From Chionoecetes opilio (lineage: Eukaryota; Arthropoda; Malacostraca; Decapoda; Majidae): a DNA stretch of 64,000 nucleotides. Where the stretch lies: NCBI GenBank assembly GCA_016584305.1, contig JACEEZ010021770.1:103898-167897 (forward strand). The letters are read 5' to 3'. A program made the translations under genes and the position numbers. Under the pieces are notes generated by a model. That model was not told the origin of the DNA, searched no databases, and saw only the letters and a list, made by a program, of their open reading frames with translations. The number at the start of each line of letters is the position of its first letter. Within the stretch, counting starts at the first letter, position 1. Shown here one piece after another: positions 48,657-59,135 of the stretch.

Positions 48657-49090
48657 AGACCCAGAACGTAATTTCCAATGTAATTTGGGCACCATTAGAT
48701 GATTTTTAGTGAATATAAGCAATATTTTATAGATATGACCTGTTTAGTATCCTGGTCGACTAATTTGGTATATTCAGTTACTTATCGTAATTTTATGGCT
48801 CGACAACATACAATTTTTTATAGCCAAGGAAAGATCTGGGCGTGAAGGGTTAAAGGTGCGGGAACGTGTGATCGTGAATGGCAGGTGCGACTTGAGAGCC
48901 AATAATGGACACTTTAAAGCTCCGTTAAGGGTTTTCATGGTACAGTTTTCAGTTAGAAGCTTATTGAATTCCTTTTTAACCCCTTCACGCCCAGATCTTT
49001 CCTTGGCTATAAAAAAAATTGTATGTTTTCGAACCATGAAATTATGAAAAGTAACTGAATATACCTAATTATTTAATCGACAAGGATACT
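48657..49090. repeat. MITE-like element with about 110-bp inverted arms
   Basis: Arm 48745-48853 ('tatattcagttacttatcgt' ... 'ggaaagatctgggcgtgaag') is the reverse complement of 48976-49090 with few mismatches. It is preceded by 'gagacccagaacgtaatttc', which also flanks the family-3 transposon at 58261 and 61040. Related fragments lie at 61040-61420. Confidence 0.75.
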
Positions 49091-49290
49091 GATTACCTCC
49101 GCCAACGAAGTTGGAGGGAGGTTATGTTTTCACCCCGATCTGTCTGTCTGTTTGTTAGTGTACAGGATTTCTCGAAAAGTTACGAATAGATTTGGACTAA
49201 ACTTGGTATACCCATTCTATTTGGTATAAGGAAGAACTGATTTAAATTTGAATGAAATCGAATCACAAATGTTTTTGGATGAAATCGAAT
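49091..49290. repeat. Dispersed repeat starting with CCTCCGCCAACGAAGTTGGAGG hairpin
   Basis: Hairpin 'ctccgccaacgaagttggag' at 49097-49116, then 'ggaggttatgttttcacccc', a short GTCT microsatellite and 'aggatttctcgaaaagttac'. I recall near-identical openings in repeats of many aquatic animals. No coding capacity here. It ends in unreliable sequence at about 49290. Confidence 0.5.
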
Positions 49291-49299
49291 CACAACTGA

Positions 49300-50209
49300 A
49301 AATAAAAAAAAAAAAAACCAAAAATTTTTTTGGGGGTTTTTTTAAAAAAAAAAAAAAAAGCCCTTTTTTTTTTTGGGGGAAAAAAAAAAATTTTTTTTAA
49401 AAAAATTTTTTTAAAAATAAAAAAAAAAAAAAAAAAAATTTTTTGGTTTTTTTTTTTGGGGGGAAAAAAATTTTTTTAAAAAAAAAGGGGGGGGGAAAAA
49501 GGGAAAAAAAAAAAGGGGGGGGGGTTTTTTTTGGTTTTTTTTAAAAAGGAAAAAACCCCGGGGAAATTTTTTTTTTTAAAATTAAATTTTTTAAAAAAAA
49601 ATTTTTCCCCCAAAAAAAGGTTTTTTTAAAAAAAAAAAAAAAATTTTTTTCCCCCCAAAAACCAAAAAAAAAAAGGGGGGGGGGGGGGGGGCCCCCCCGG
49701 GCCCCCCGGGGGGGGGAAAAAAGGGGGTTTTTTTTTTAAAAATTTTTTTTTTTTTTTTGGGGGGTTTTTTTTTTTAAACCCAAACCCTTTTTTTAAAAAA
49801 AAATTTTAAATTTTTTTAAAAAATTTTTAAAAAATTTTTTTTCCCCTTTTTTAAAAAAATATTCCCCAAAAAAATTTTGGGGGGGCCCCCCCCGTTTTTT
49901 TTTTTTTCCCTTTTTAAAAAATTAAATAATTTTTTTTTAAAATTTTTTAAAAATTTTTTTTTTTTTTTAAAAAAAACCCCCCAAAAATTTTTAAATTAAA
50001 AAAAAATTTTTTTTTTTTCCCAAAAAAACCCCTTTTTTTTCCCTTTAAAATTTAAAAAAAGGGGGGGTTTTTCCCTTTTTTTTTTTCCCCCCTTTTTTTT
50101 TTTTTCCTTTTTTTTTTTCCCCCCCCTTTTTTTTTCCCTCTTTTTTTTTTTTTTCCCCCCCCTTTTTCCCTTTTTTAAAAAAAGGAAAATTTTTTTAAAA
50201 AAAAAAAAA

Positions 50210-50240
<31 letters not shown>

Positions 50241-50870
50241 GAAAAAAGGGGGGAAAAAAAGGGGGAAAAAAAGGGTTTTTTTTTTTTTCCTTTTTTTTTT
50301 TTTTCGGGGGGTTTTTTTTTTTTTTTTTTTTCCCCCCCCCCCGGGGGGGGTTAATTTTTTTTTTGGGGGGGGGGGGTTTTTTTGGGGGGGAGGGGGGGGG
50401 GGGGGTGTGTGTGTGTGTGTGTGTGGGGGGGGGGGGGTTTTTTGTGTTTTTTTTGGGTGTGTGTGTTTTTTTTCCCCCCCGGGAAAAATTAAAAAAGGGG
50501 TTGGGGGGTTTTTCCCCAAAATTTTTTTAAAAAAAAACCCCCCAAAAACCCCCCCCCCCGGGGTTTTAACCCCAAATTTTTTTTTTAAAAACTGCCCCCC
50601 CTTTTGGGGTTTTTCCCCCCAAAAAAAAAACCCCCCAAACAAAAAATTACGTCAAAACTTTTCCCCCCCCCCCTTTTCCCCCCCTTTTTCCCCCCCTTTT
50701 GGGCCCCCTTTTTTAATAAAACCCCAAAAAGGGGAGGGGGAAAAAAGGTTGCAGCAAAAAAAAAAAAAAATTTGGTTTGTTTTCTTTAAAAAAAAAAAAA
50801 ATTTTCCTTTTTTTTGGGGGAAAAAATTTTTTGGGGGTTTTTGTGTTTTTCCGCCGATGGGCAACACAGT
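49300..50870. other. Homopolymer-run sequence, not interpretable
   Basis: Nearly every base is in a run of three to twenty. Translations such as poly-Lys/Phe/Gly are artefacts. I see no biological feature that can be supported. Confidence 0.85.
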
Positions 50871-52079
50871 GTAGGTAAGAGCCGCAACCCCTTACGGGAA
50901 AGGGGTTGGGGCGGCCCTGCAGATTGGAAAACCCGGGTGAGGTGGGGTGGGGGGGGCGAGGGAAAAGGGTGGTTGCCGGGAACACTTTACATAAGGGTCA
51001 TTATTCTGTAAATATGAAGGGGTTGGTTTCGGGGGAGCAGATTGGAAAACCCCTTTAGGGTTTGGGGTTAAAGGGGGTGGAGTTGAGTTGGGGAAATTGG
51101 AACCAATGAGGTTTGGGGTGAGGGGTGAGGAAAAGCGCTACATAAGAGTCATTATTCCCTATTTTTCTTATGTGGATTTTTCCCCTTTCGACCACGAGGG
51201 TGAACCCCCAAGCTACGATCCCAGGACGGCGTTTCTTTTTTTAATATTTGGGGGGGGGGTGCTGTTTGAAAATCTGAGAAAATAAAAATTATAGGCAGGA
51301 TGATTTCCCAGGCAGATTCAAAATATTATCAAGGAAATTATTGCAATGCTGGCGACGTCTTCATGGTGGACGGCGGGGTGCCTGCAAAGGCCCCCCTTTG
51401 GGCCTGTCCCTGCCCAACCCCGGGGGGTGTGGGGACCTTGCGCAGTGGGAGCAACCCCGGCGGCCTTTGGTGGGCCGGACCCTTACAGCCCACGGGGGTG
51501 CAAAATGTACGAGGCCTGCCCGGCCCCCGACCCTGGCTGGCGGGCCCCGTACCCGTGCTTGGGGCCTGTCTTTTGCGGGCCCACAGACACAGAAAACACA
51601 TCGAGTGCTTAAAGGGCGAGCAGGAGGACATCCCAGCCCCTTTTGGGCCTAAACGGCACCTGGTGCGGTTCGGCCGGGCGGGGCCCTTCCATCCGTGGGC
51701 GTCTCGGGGTTCTGGTTTCCTTTATGCGATCCCGACACGGGGCCCCGGCCGAGAAAAATCTCGTAATTTTAGGGTAACGCAGAGAAAGGAGGGAGCAGGA
51801 GCTGAACCCCCCACCCCCTACTGCTTCCCCAAAATACAGCCTCATTCTCCTTCCAGAAAAACCCCCAATAGGGTTCACTCAGGAACAGAGGCTGATTTTC
51901 ATCAAAAAGAAACCCCCCCTCCCCCTCGTTGGGCCATTTCCCAAAGGGGTTTTTTTCGCCCCCCAGTCGTAGTCTTTCAGGCCCCGCACCAGTTTCAGTC
52001 CAAAACCCATTAAAACCATTATCTTTTCCTCCAAAACGCGGAGCCCCCAATCCCGTCCCCATCCCCCCCCTTAATGTCT
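50871..52079. other. GC-rich low-quality stretch, no gene supported
   Basis: Overlapping frames exist on both strands (for example 51300-52013 and 51338-51631), none with a known motif. Repeats of 'cataagggtcattattct' and 'cagattggaaaaccc' hint at a degenerate local repeat at 50920-51170. Confidence 0.4.
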
Positions 52080-53170
52080 CTTTCGTCTGTTCCCCCCCCC
52101 AAAACTCCCGGGGACCACATCCCGGTCGCAATCCCACCTTTTATGTCCCTGGGGCATTTCCCCCCCAAAACCAGGCAAACCCCATCCCCCGGGCCAGAAT
52201 TCCCCCTTTTATTTTCCCTTTTTGGGATTTACCCCTCCAAAAAAACAAACCAAACCCCACCCGGTCCAGAATTCCCCCCTTTGAGTCCCTGGCATTTCCC
52301 CTCCCAAAACAAAAGGGAACCCCATCCCGGTCCCCGAATTCCCCCTTTGATTTTCCCTGGGGCATTACCCCTCCCAAAAAAACAGGCAAAACCCCATCCC
52401 CCGGGCCAAAAATTTCCCCCTTTGAGGGCCTGCGCATTACCCCCCCCAAAAAAACAGGCAAAAACCCTCCCCGGGCCAGAATTCCCCCTTGATTTTCCCT
52501 GGGCATTAAAAACCCCCAAAAAACAGGCAACCACATCCCGGTCCAAATTCCCCCTTTTTTTTTTAATTTTCCCTGCGCATTTCCCTCCCAAAAAAAAGGC
52601 AAACCCCATTTCCCCGGGCCCCGGGAAATTCCCCCTTTTTTTTTTCCCTGGCATTCCCCTCCCAAAACCCCAGGCAAAACCCCATCCCGGTCCAGAATTC
52701 CCCCTTTTATTGGGCCCCGGCATTACCCCTTCCCCAAAAAAACAGGGGAACCAACATCCCCGGGCCAGAAATTTCCCCCTTTTATGTCCCTGCGCCCTTA
52801 CCCCTCCCAAAAAAACAGGCAAACCCCTTTCCCGGTCCAGGGAAATTTCCCCCTTTGATGTCCCTGCGCATTTACACCTCCTTAAAAAACAGGCGGGGCC
52901 AAAACCCGGCCCGAATTCCACCTTTTATGTACCTGGCATTTAAACCCCCCAAAAAAACAGGCAAAACCCCACCCGGGCCAGAATTCCACCTTTGATGTCC
53001 CTGCGCATTTCCCCCCCAAAAAAACAGGCAAACCCCCATTTCCCCGGGCCAGAAATTTCCCCCTTTGAGTCCCTGGCCCCCCCCCCCTCCCCTTACCACC
53101 CTTTTTCCCCCCAAAAAACCCGGCGACCACATCCCGGTTTGCAATCCCCCCTTTTTGTCCCGGCCCGTAT
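52080..53170. repeat. About 70-80-bp minisatellite ('CCCCAAAAAAACAGGCAAACC')
   Basis: About 14 units with 'caaaaaaacaggcaaacccc', 'atcccgggccagaattcccc' and 'tttgatgtccctgcgcattt'. Neighbouring units start at about 52431 and 52501, for example. The Pro-rich frame on the plus strand and Gly-rich frame on the minus strand are translations of the repeat. Confidence 0.8.
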
Positions 53171-55600
53171 TGCCCCCCAAAACGCAGGGCCCCTTTTTTG
53201 GTTGGGGAAATTTGCTCCTGAATCCCCGGGGGGTATTTCCTCCCCAAAACGCAGGCGACCACCCTCCCGGTTTAAAATCCCGCCCTTAAAGTCATGCGTG
53301 TTTTCCCTCCCAAGTTGCCCGACGGGCAAAAAAATCCCAGTCTGGAAACCCCCCCTTAATGCCCCAGGAGGGTCTCCCCCAAAACCCCTCCCCTTTGTTT
53401 TCCCGCCCCCTTTCGGGCGTGGGGGTGGTCTCCCCCCAAATCCCCCCTTTTTTCTATCCCCCCCTTTTCTGTCGTGGAGGTGTCTTCCCCAAACTTTTCC
53501 CCCTTTTTTATCCCCCCCCTTTCTGTCGGGGAGGTGTCTTCCCCCCAAATCCCCTCTTCTATCCCGCCCTTACTGTCGATGGAAAATGTCTCCCCCCAAA
53601 TCTCCCTCTTTCTATCCCCCCCTTTTGTCGATGGAGGGGTCTCCCCCAACTTTCCCTTTTTGTCTATCCCCCCCTTTCTGTCCCATGGAGGGTCTCCCCC
53701 AACTTCCCTCTTTTTTATCCCGCCCTTTTCTGTCGTGGAGGGGTTCCCCCCAACTCTCCCTCTTTTTTATCCCCCCCTTACTGTCGTTTGGGGAGTCTCC
53801 CCAACTCTCCCTCTTTCTTTTCCCCCCCCCTTTTGTCGTGGGGGTGGTCCCCCAACTCTCCCTCTTTCTATTTTCCCCCCCTTACGTCGATGGAGGTGTC
53901 TCCCCCCAAATCTCCCTCTTTCTTTTTCCCGCCCCCTTTCTGTCCTTTGGGGATGTCCCCCAACTCTCCCTCTTTCTATCCCCCCCCTTACTGTCGATGG
54001 AGTTTCCCCCCAACTCTCCCTCTTTCATCCCGGGGGCCCTTTTCTGTCGTGGAAAAGGGGTTTCCCCCCAAATCTCCCTCTTTTTTATCCCCCCCTTACT
54101 GTGTGGAGGTGTCTCCCCCAAAATTCCCTCTTTTTTATTCCCCCCCTTTTTCGCTGGAGGTGTCTCCCCCAAAATCTCCCTTTCTATCCCGCCCTTAAAG
54201 GCGGAGGGGGTCTCCCCCAAAAATTCCCCCCTTTCTATTTTTGCCCTTACTGTCGTGGAGGTGTTCCCCCCAAATCTCCCTCTTTTTTATTTCCCCCCCT
54301 TAATTTCGTGGAGGGGCTCCCCCCAACTCTTCCCCTTTCTATCCCGCCCCCTTTTTGTCCCTGGAGATGTCTCCCCCCAAAATCTCCCTCTTTCTATCCC
54401 GCCTTAATGTCGTGGAGAGTTCCCCCAACTCTCCCCCTTTTTTATCCCGCCCTTACTGTTTGCTGGGGGATGTCTCCCCCCAAATCTCCCCTCTTTTTAT
54501 CCCCCCCTTTTGTCGATGGAATGTTCCCCCCAAAATCTCCCTCTTTCTATCCCGCCCCTACTTTTCGTGGAGATGCCCCCCAACTCTTCCCCCCTTTCTA
54601 TTTTTGCCCTTACTGTCGATGGAGGGGTCTCCCCCAAATCTTTCCCCTTTCTATTTCCCCCCCTTATGTCCCTGGAGATGTCTCCCCCAACTCTTCCCCT
54701 TTCTTTTCCCGCCCTTTAAAGTCCCTGGAGGTGTCTCCCCCCAACCCCTCCCCCTTTTATCCCCCCTTTTCTGTCCCCTGGAGGGCTCCCCCCCAAAAAC
54801 CCCCCCTCTTTCTATCCCGCCTTAAGTCGTGGGGGTGCTCCCCAAAATCTCCCTCTTTAATTCCCCCCCTTTCGTCGGGAGGTGTCCCCCCCCAAAAATT
54901 TCCCCCTTTCTATTTCCCCCCTTAATGGCGCGGAGGTGTCTCCCCCCAAATTCCCTTTTCTATCCCCCCCTTACTGTCGATGGAGGTGTCTCCCCCAATC
55001 TCCCTTTTTTTCTATTCCCCCCCTTACTGTCGTGGAGGTGTCTCCCCCAAAACTCCCTTTTTTCTATCCCGCCCTTAATGTGCGGGGGGTGTCTCCCCCC
55101 AAATTCCCTCTTTTTATCCCCCCTTAATGTCCGGGTGGAGGTGTCTCCCCCAACTCTCCCTCTTTTTATCCCCCTTAATGTGCCCGGGGGGTGTCCCCCC
55201 CCAAATCTCCCTCTTTATATACCCCCGAATGTCCCCCGGGATGTTTCCCCCCCCCCAAATGTGGGGGGCCCCCCAAATCTCCCCTTTAATCCCGCCCTTA
55301 ATGTTTGCGGGTGGGCTCCCCCAAACCTTTCCCCCCATGTTATGCCCCTGGAGGGCCCCCCAATGTTTTTGTTAAGGGGGGAGCTCCCCCCCCTTTTTAT
55401 CCCCCTTTAAATTTGGGGGGGTTTTCCCCCAATTTCCCCTTCCCCCCCGGGGGGCCCTGGAGAAAAGGTTTCCCCCAACTCTCCCCCTTTTTTTTCCCGG
55501 GGCCCAAGGGTGGGGGCCCCCCAAAATCCCCCTTTTTTTGGCCCCCTTTTAAGGAGCTAGTTTCTCCCACCAATTTCCCCCTTTCATCCCCCAAAATGTC
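53171..55600. repeat. About 53-57-bp minisatellite ('TCTCCCCCAAATCTCCCTC')
   Basis: About 40 units of 'tctccccccaaatctccctc', 'tttctatcccgcccttactg' and 'tcgtggaggtg', with mostly homopolymer-length differences; units begin for example near 53561 and 53613. It is preceded by a few transitional units related to the 52-53 kb array. Long open frames here (471 and 483 codons) are repeat translations. Confidence 0.85.
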
Positions 55601-56560
55601 CGGGTGAACCCCCACCCCGGACTATTTCGGCCGGGGTGGAAAGGGGGAGGCACCAAATCCCCCTGGTTTCCCCCCCCCAACGCGTGGCCTGAAAACAACA
55701 CCAGCACCCAAGACCATGGAAGCTTTCCCCGCCATTTGGGTTGGTTTTGGGAGGGCCCCTGGAGCAAAAGGCCCGGTTCTGGCCCTAATTAACAAGGCCC
55801 CCAAACAGGGCCAAAAAAAGGGAAAGGAGGGAGGCGGTTTTGGTGGTTTTGGACCGGGGGGGCTCCCCAAGGCCCGGCACCAAAGGCCGGAAAACCCCCC
55901 CAGGGCCAAAGGGCCCAGGAACACGTTAGGTCAGGTGGGGACAGGGCGGGCCCCGATTGGGTGCCCCAAACAAACCCCGGACTCCCCCCCACCTTTTTTC
56001 AGGAAATAGCGTTGTGCCCCGTCCCGGCCCGAAAACCCCACCCACACGCGGGGGTGGGAAGGGGGGATAGCAGGGGCCCAAAAGGTTTAGCCCCTGGGGA
56101 CAAAACCGCCCCAAAAACGTTTCCCGGGGGCCACACGCCAACGGGCCCCCGCCCTTTCCGGGGACCCCTGCCCCCCCCAAAGCGTTGTCCGTCCGGGGAA
56201 ACCACACACACGCATAACATTTTCAGCCCCTTTCCAATCCCCAAAAATTCCCCGGGGAACTATTTAAAACCGGCCTTTGTTCACTTTATGCAAATTTTTA
56301 CCCATTCAACATAAAAAAAACCATTTTTTTTGAAAATTTTCCATTCCCCTTAAAAACTTGAAAATTTACAAAGGTCTTTTTTTTTAAAAAAAATATACTA
56401 TATGGGTTTTTTATATTAAATTTTGTGTGTTTGGGTGTTTTTGACCAGGGTTTTACCCCGAAAGTTTAGCCAAAAACTTGGGACCAATGAGACTAAGCCT
56501 TTTTGACAAACCCCATTTGGGGGGTGAGCGGAAAGAGCAATGTGTAGTTAAGGAACTTTA
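55601..56560. other. GC-rich low-quality stretch, no gene supported
   Basis: Several short overlapping frames on both strands, none recognisable. Base quality is poor. Confidence 0.4.
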
Positions 56561-56570
56561 CGGGTACTGA

Positions 56571-56883
<313 letters not shown>

Positions 56884-57129
56884 AAACACCAATGAAACAA
56901 ACAATAGGAAGGAAAAATATATAAACAGTGAAATGTATCGGTAGTTTGTAGATGTTATAGCGACTTGCCAGCGTAACTAACACAAAGTCATGGAAATTGG
57001 GCTTAATATAAAAAAACAACACTTTCAACGCTATGAGAATACATACAAGAAACAGCGAAATATAGTGTTACTTTAGATGTTCTTGCGACTTGCCAATGTA
57101 GTAACGCAAAGTCATTGGAGTAAAAAGTG
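56884..57129. other. Non-coding spacer
   Basis: AT-rich, with the repeated 'gcgacttgcca' and 'aacacaaagtcatgga' words at 56960 and 57088; no gene. Confidence 0.5.
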
Positions 57130-57530
57130 GGCATAATCATACATATATATTAATACATGACAAGTATGTATTTGGTCTATTTCTATTTCGGGAAGGAACG
57201 AAGTGGTAAAAAAACGGTCATTATATGTAGTAAAAATTGGACATGATATACATTAATAAAAAAATAAAAAATTCTAAATACGTGACCAGTGTGTATCTGG
57301 TTTATCTTTTTTTGCGGCAAGGAAGGAGATCGTCAATAAGAACTGTGTCACTATAGTAAACAATAGGCATACACAAAATAATAAATACGTGACAAGTGTG
57401 TATAGGGTCTCTCTTTTTTTGTTTTGTTTTGGGAACATAATAAAAAAAAATAATAAAAACACGTGACAAGTGTGTCGATTTGGTCTCTTTATTTTTCAGT
57501 TTTTTTCGGCAAGGAAGGAAACGAAATGTG
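57130..57530. repeat. About 110-bp tandem repeats, second locus
   Basis: Same units as at 48001-48656: 'gtgaccagtgtgtatctggt', 'cggcaaggaaggagatcgtc', 'aactgtgtcactatagtaaa'. Repeats begin near 57149, 57284, 57390 and 57463, and run straight into the 40-bp minisatellite. Confidence 0.7.
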
Positions 57531-57536
57531 TCACTG

Positions 57537-58201
57537 ACGGGCAGTGGACGATGGCGGGGCCTTGGACGGAAGGGTCACGGGCAGTGGACGATGGCGGGGC
57601 CTTGGACGGAAGGGTCACGGGCAGTGGACGATGGCGGGGCCTTGGACGGAAGGGTCACGGGCAGTGGACGATGGCGGGGCCTTGGAACGGAAGGGTCACG
57701 GGCAGTGGACGATGGCGGGGTCTTGGACGGAAGGGTCACGGGCATGACGATGGCGGGGCCTTGACGGAGGTCACGGGCATGGACGATGACGGGCTTGGAC
57801 GAAGGGTCACGGGCAGTGGACGATGGCGGGGCCTTGGACGAAGGTCACGGGCAGTGGACGATGGCGGGGCCTTGGACGGATGGTCACGGCAGTGGACGAT
57901 GGGGGGCCTTGGACGAAGGGACACGGGCAGTGGACGATGGCGGGGCCTTGGACGGAAGGGTCACGGGCAGTGGACGATGGCGGGGCCTTGGACGGAAGGG
58001 TCACGGGCAGTGGACGATGGCGGGGCCTTGGACGGAAGGGTCACGGGCAGTGGACGATGGCGGGGCCTTGGACGGAAGGGTCACGGGCAGTGGACGATGG
58101 CGGGGCCTTGGACGGAAGGGACACGGGCAGTGGACGATGACGGGGCCTTGGACGGAAGGGTCACGGGCAGTGGACGATGGCGGGGCCTTGGACGGAAGGG
58201 T
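57537..58201. repeat. 40-bp GC-rich minisatellite, about 16-17 copies
   Basis: Unit 'gggcagtggacgatggcggg' followed by 'gccttggacggaagggtcac', exactly 40 bp in most copies; copies at 57730-57930 carry small deletions. Because 40 is not a multiple of 3, a plus-strand frame stays open (57470-58231) with a 40-residue higher-order period. There is no evidence of expression. Confidence 0.97.
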
Positions 58202-58269
58202 TTACTATTAAAGTTTTATACCAAAGTCTAAGAGCTTCGGTATACTCTTAAAAACCTCTGAGTCCCGGA

Positions 58270-58532
58270 TAGTCTGGTAGCCATATGGGATTTTAGGGAT
58301 ATACCTGGAAGTGGAGTATATACAATGTTTTTTGATTGATTCAGGTCACTGAGACCATAACTATTAACAATCCGCTTGATGACACCCTGTCACCTTTGGG
58401 CATTTTTTCTAATTTGCATAAAACCAAGATGGCCGCCAGTGTTCTATTGAATATACTATAATTAAGATATCTCGGCTTCTAGAAGGGATTTTAAACCAAT
58501 CTAAAATGCTTTAAGACATTAGGAACCCAATA
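58270..58532 (+). repeat. Left terminal inverted repeat of family-3 transposon
   Basis: Reads 'tacctggaagtggagtatat' ... 'taatttgcataaaaccaaga' ... 'cattaggaacccaat'. It pairs with 60778-61039 over its full length with scattered mismatches. Confidence 0.9.
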
Positions 58533-58765
58533 GAATAACTTTTATTATGATTTGACAAATCCTTCATTTGCATAAATCTAAGATGGCCGCCGTTAAACCT
58601 CTCGGGAGACAGGTTTTATATCACCACATTCTGGATACAATTTTGGATACATTTTAAATGATTTGTTTTAGTGTTTTGAAAAAATAGAGGTCCCATATAA
58701 TACATCTTATATTACAATTTAAATATATTAGCTTCATTTGCATATTCCAATATGGCCGTTGTCAA
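58405..58765 (+). promoter_or_regulatory. Three octamer plus GGCCGCC/YY1-like motif pairs
   Basis: 'ATTTGCAT' (the POU octamer ATGCAAAT reversed) followed after 3-7 bases by 'CCAAGATGGCCGCC'-type sequence occurs at 58412, 58566 and 58736 (the third reads CCAATATGGCCGTT). The same three are conserved in copy 1 at 39704, 39858 and 40026. The first lies in the TIR, so it is also present, inverted, next to the ORF start at about 60885-60910. A regulatory role is inference. Confidence 0.45.
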
Positions 58766-59135
58766 TCTGTTAACATTTTGCTGTACTTTTGAATGACATG
58801 CTTGATTGATCTAAATGGTGACACTATCATTGAACACCTTCAATATAATAGTAGTAGTTTGTCATTGACGTATACGTTAGCATATATTTAAGCTGACAGA
58901 CACCAGGTCATAAAGTAAACTAATTTCAGATATCCATTATATAGAATACAGTGACTGAAAAGTCATAATGGTCTAGTAGTGTCTATGCTGAGCAAGCCAT
59001 GGCGCATAAATAAATCGTTCACATTTCTTCTCCTTTAACTACTGCGATATTATAATTTATAGTACATGACATTGTACACAGTTATCAACATGATGTTCCT
59101 CTCATTTGTCTGTGTTGGCATTAATACCTTTATGT

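Noticed and set aside
51300..52013. 237-codon plus-strand frame in GC-rich DNA
   Set aside because: Poor base quality, overlapping frames on the other strand, no recognisable domain.
52992..54925. Open frames of 471 and 483 codons rich in Pro/Ser/Phe
   Set aside because: They are translations of the 53-57-bp minisatellite in unreliable sequence; overlapping frames on both strands show the same periodicity.
57537..58201. Second CRISPR-like array
   Set aside because: Forty-base units are contiguous and identical without spacers: a minisatellite.
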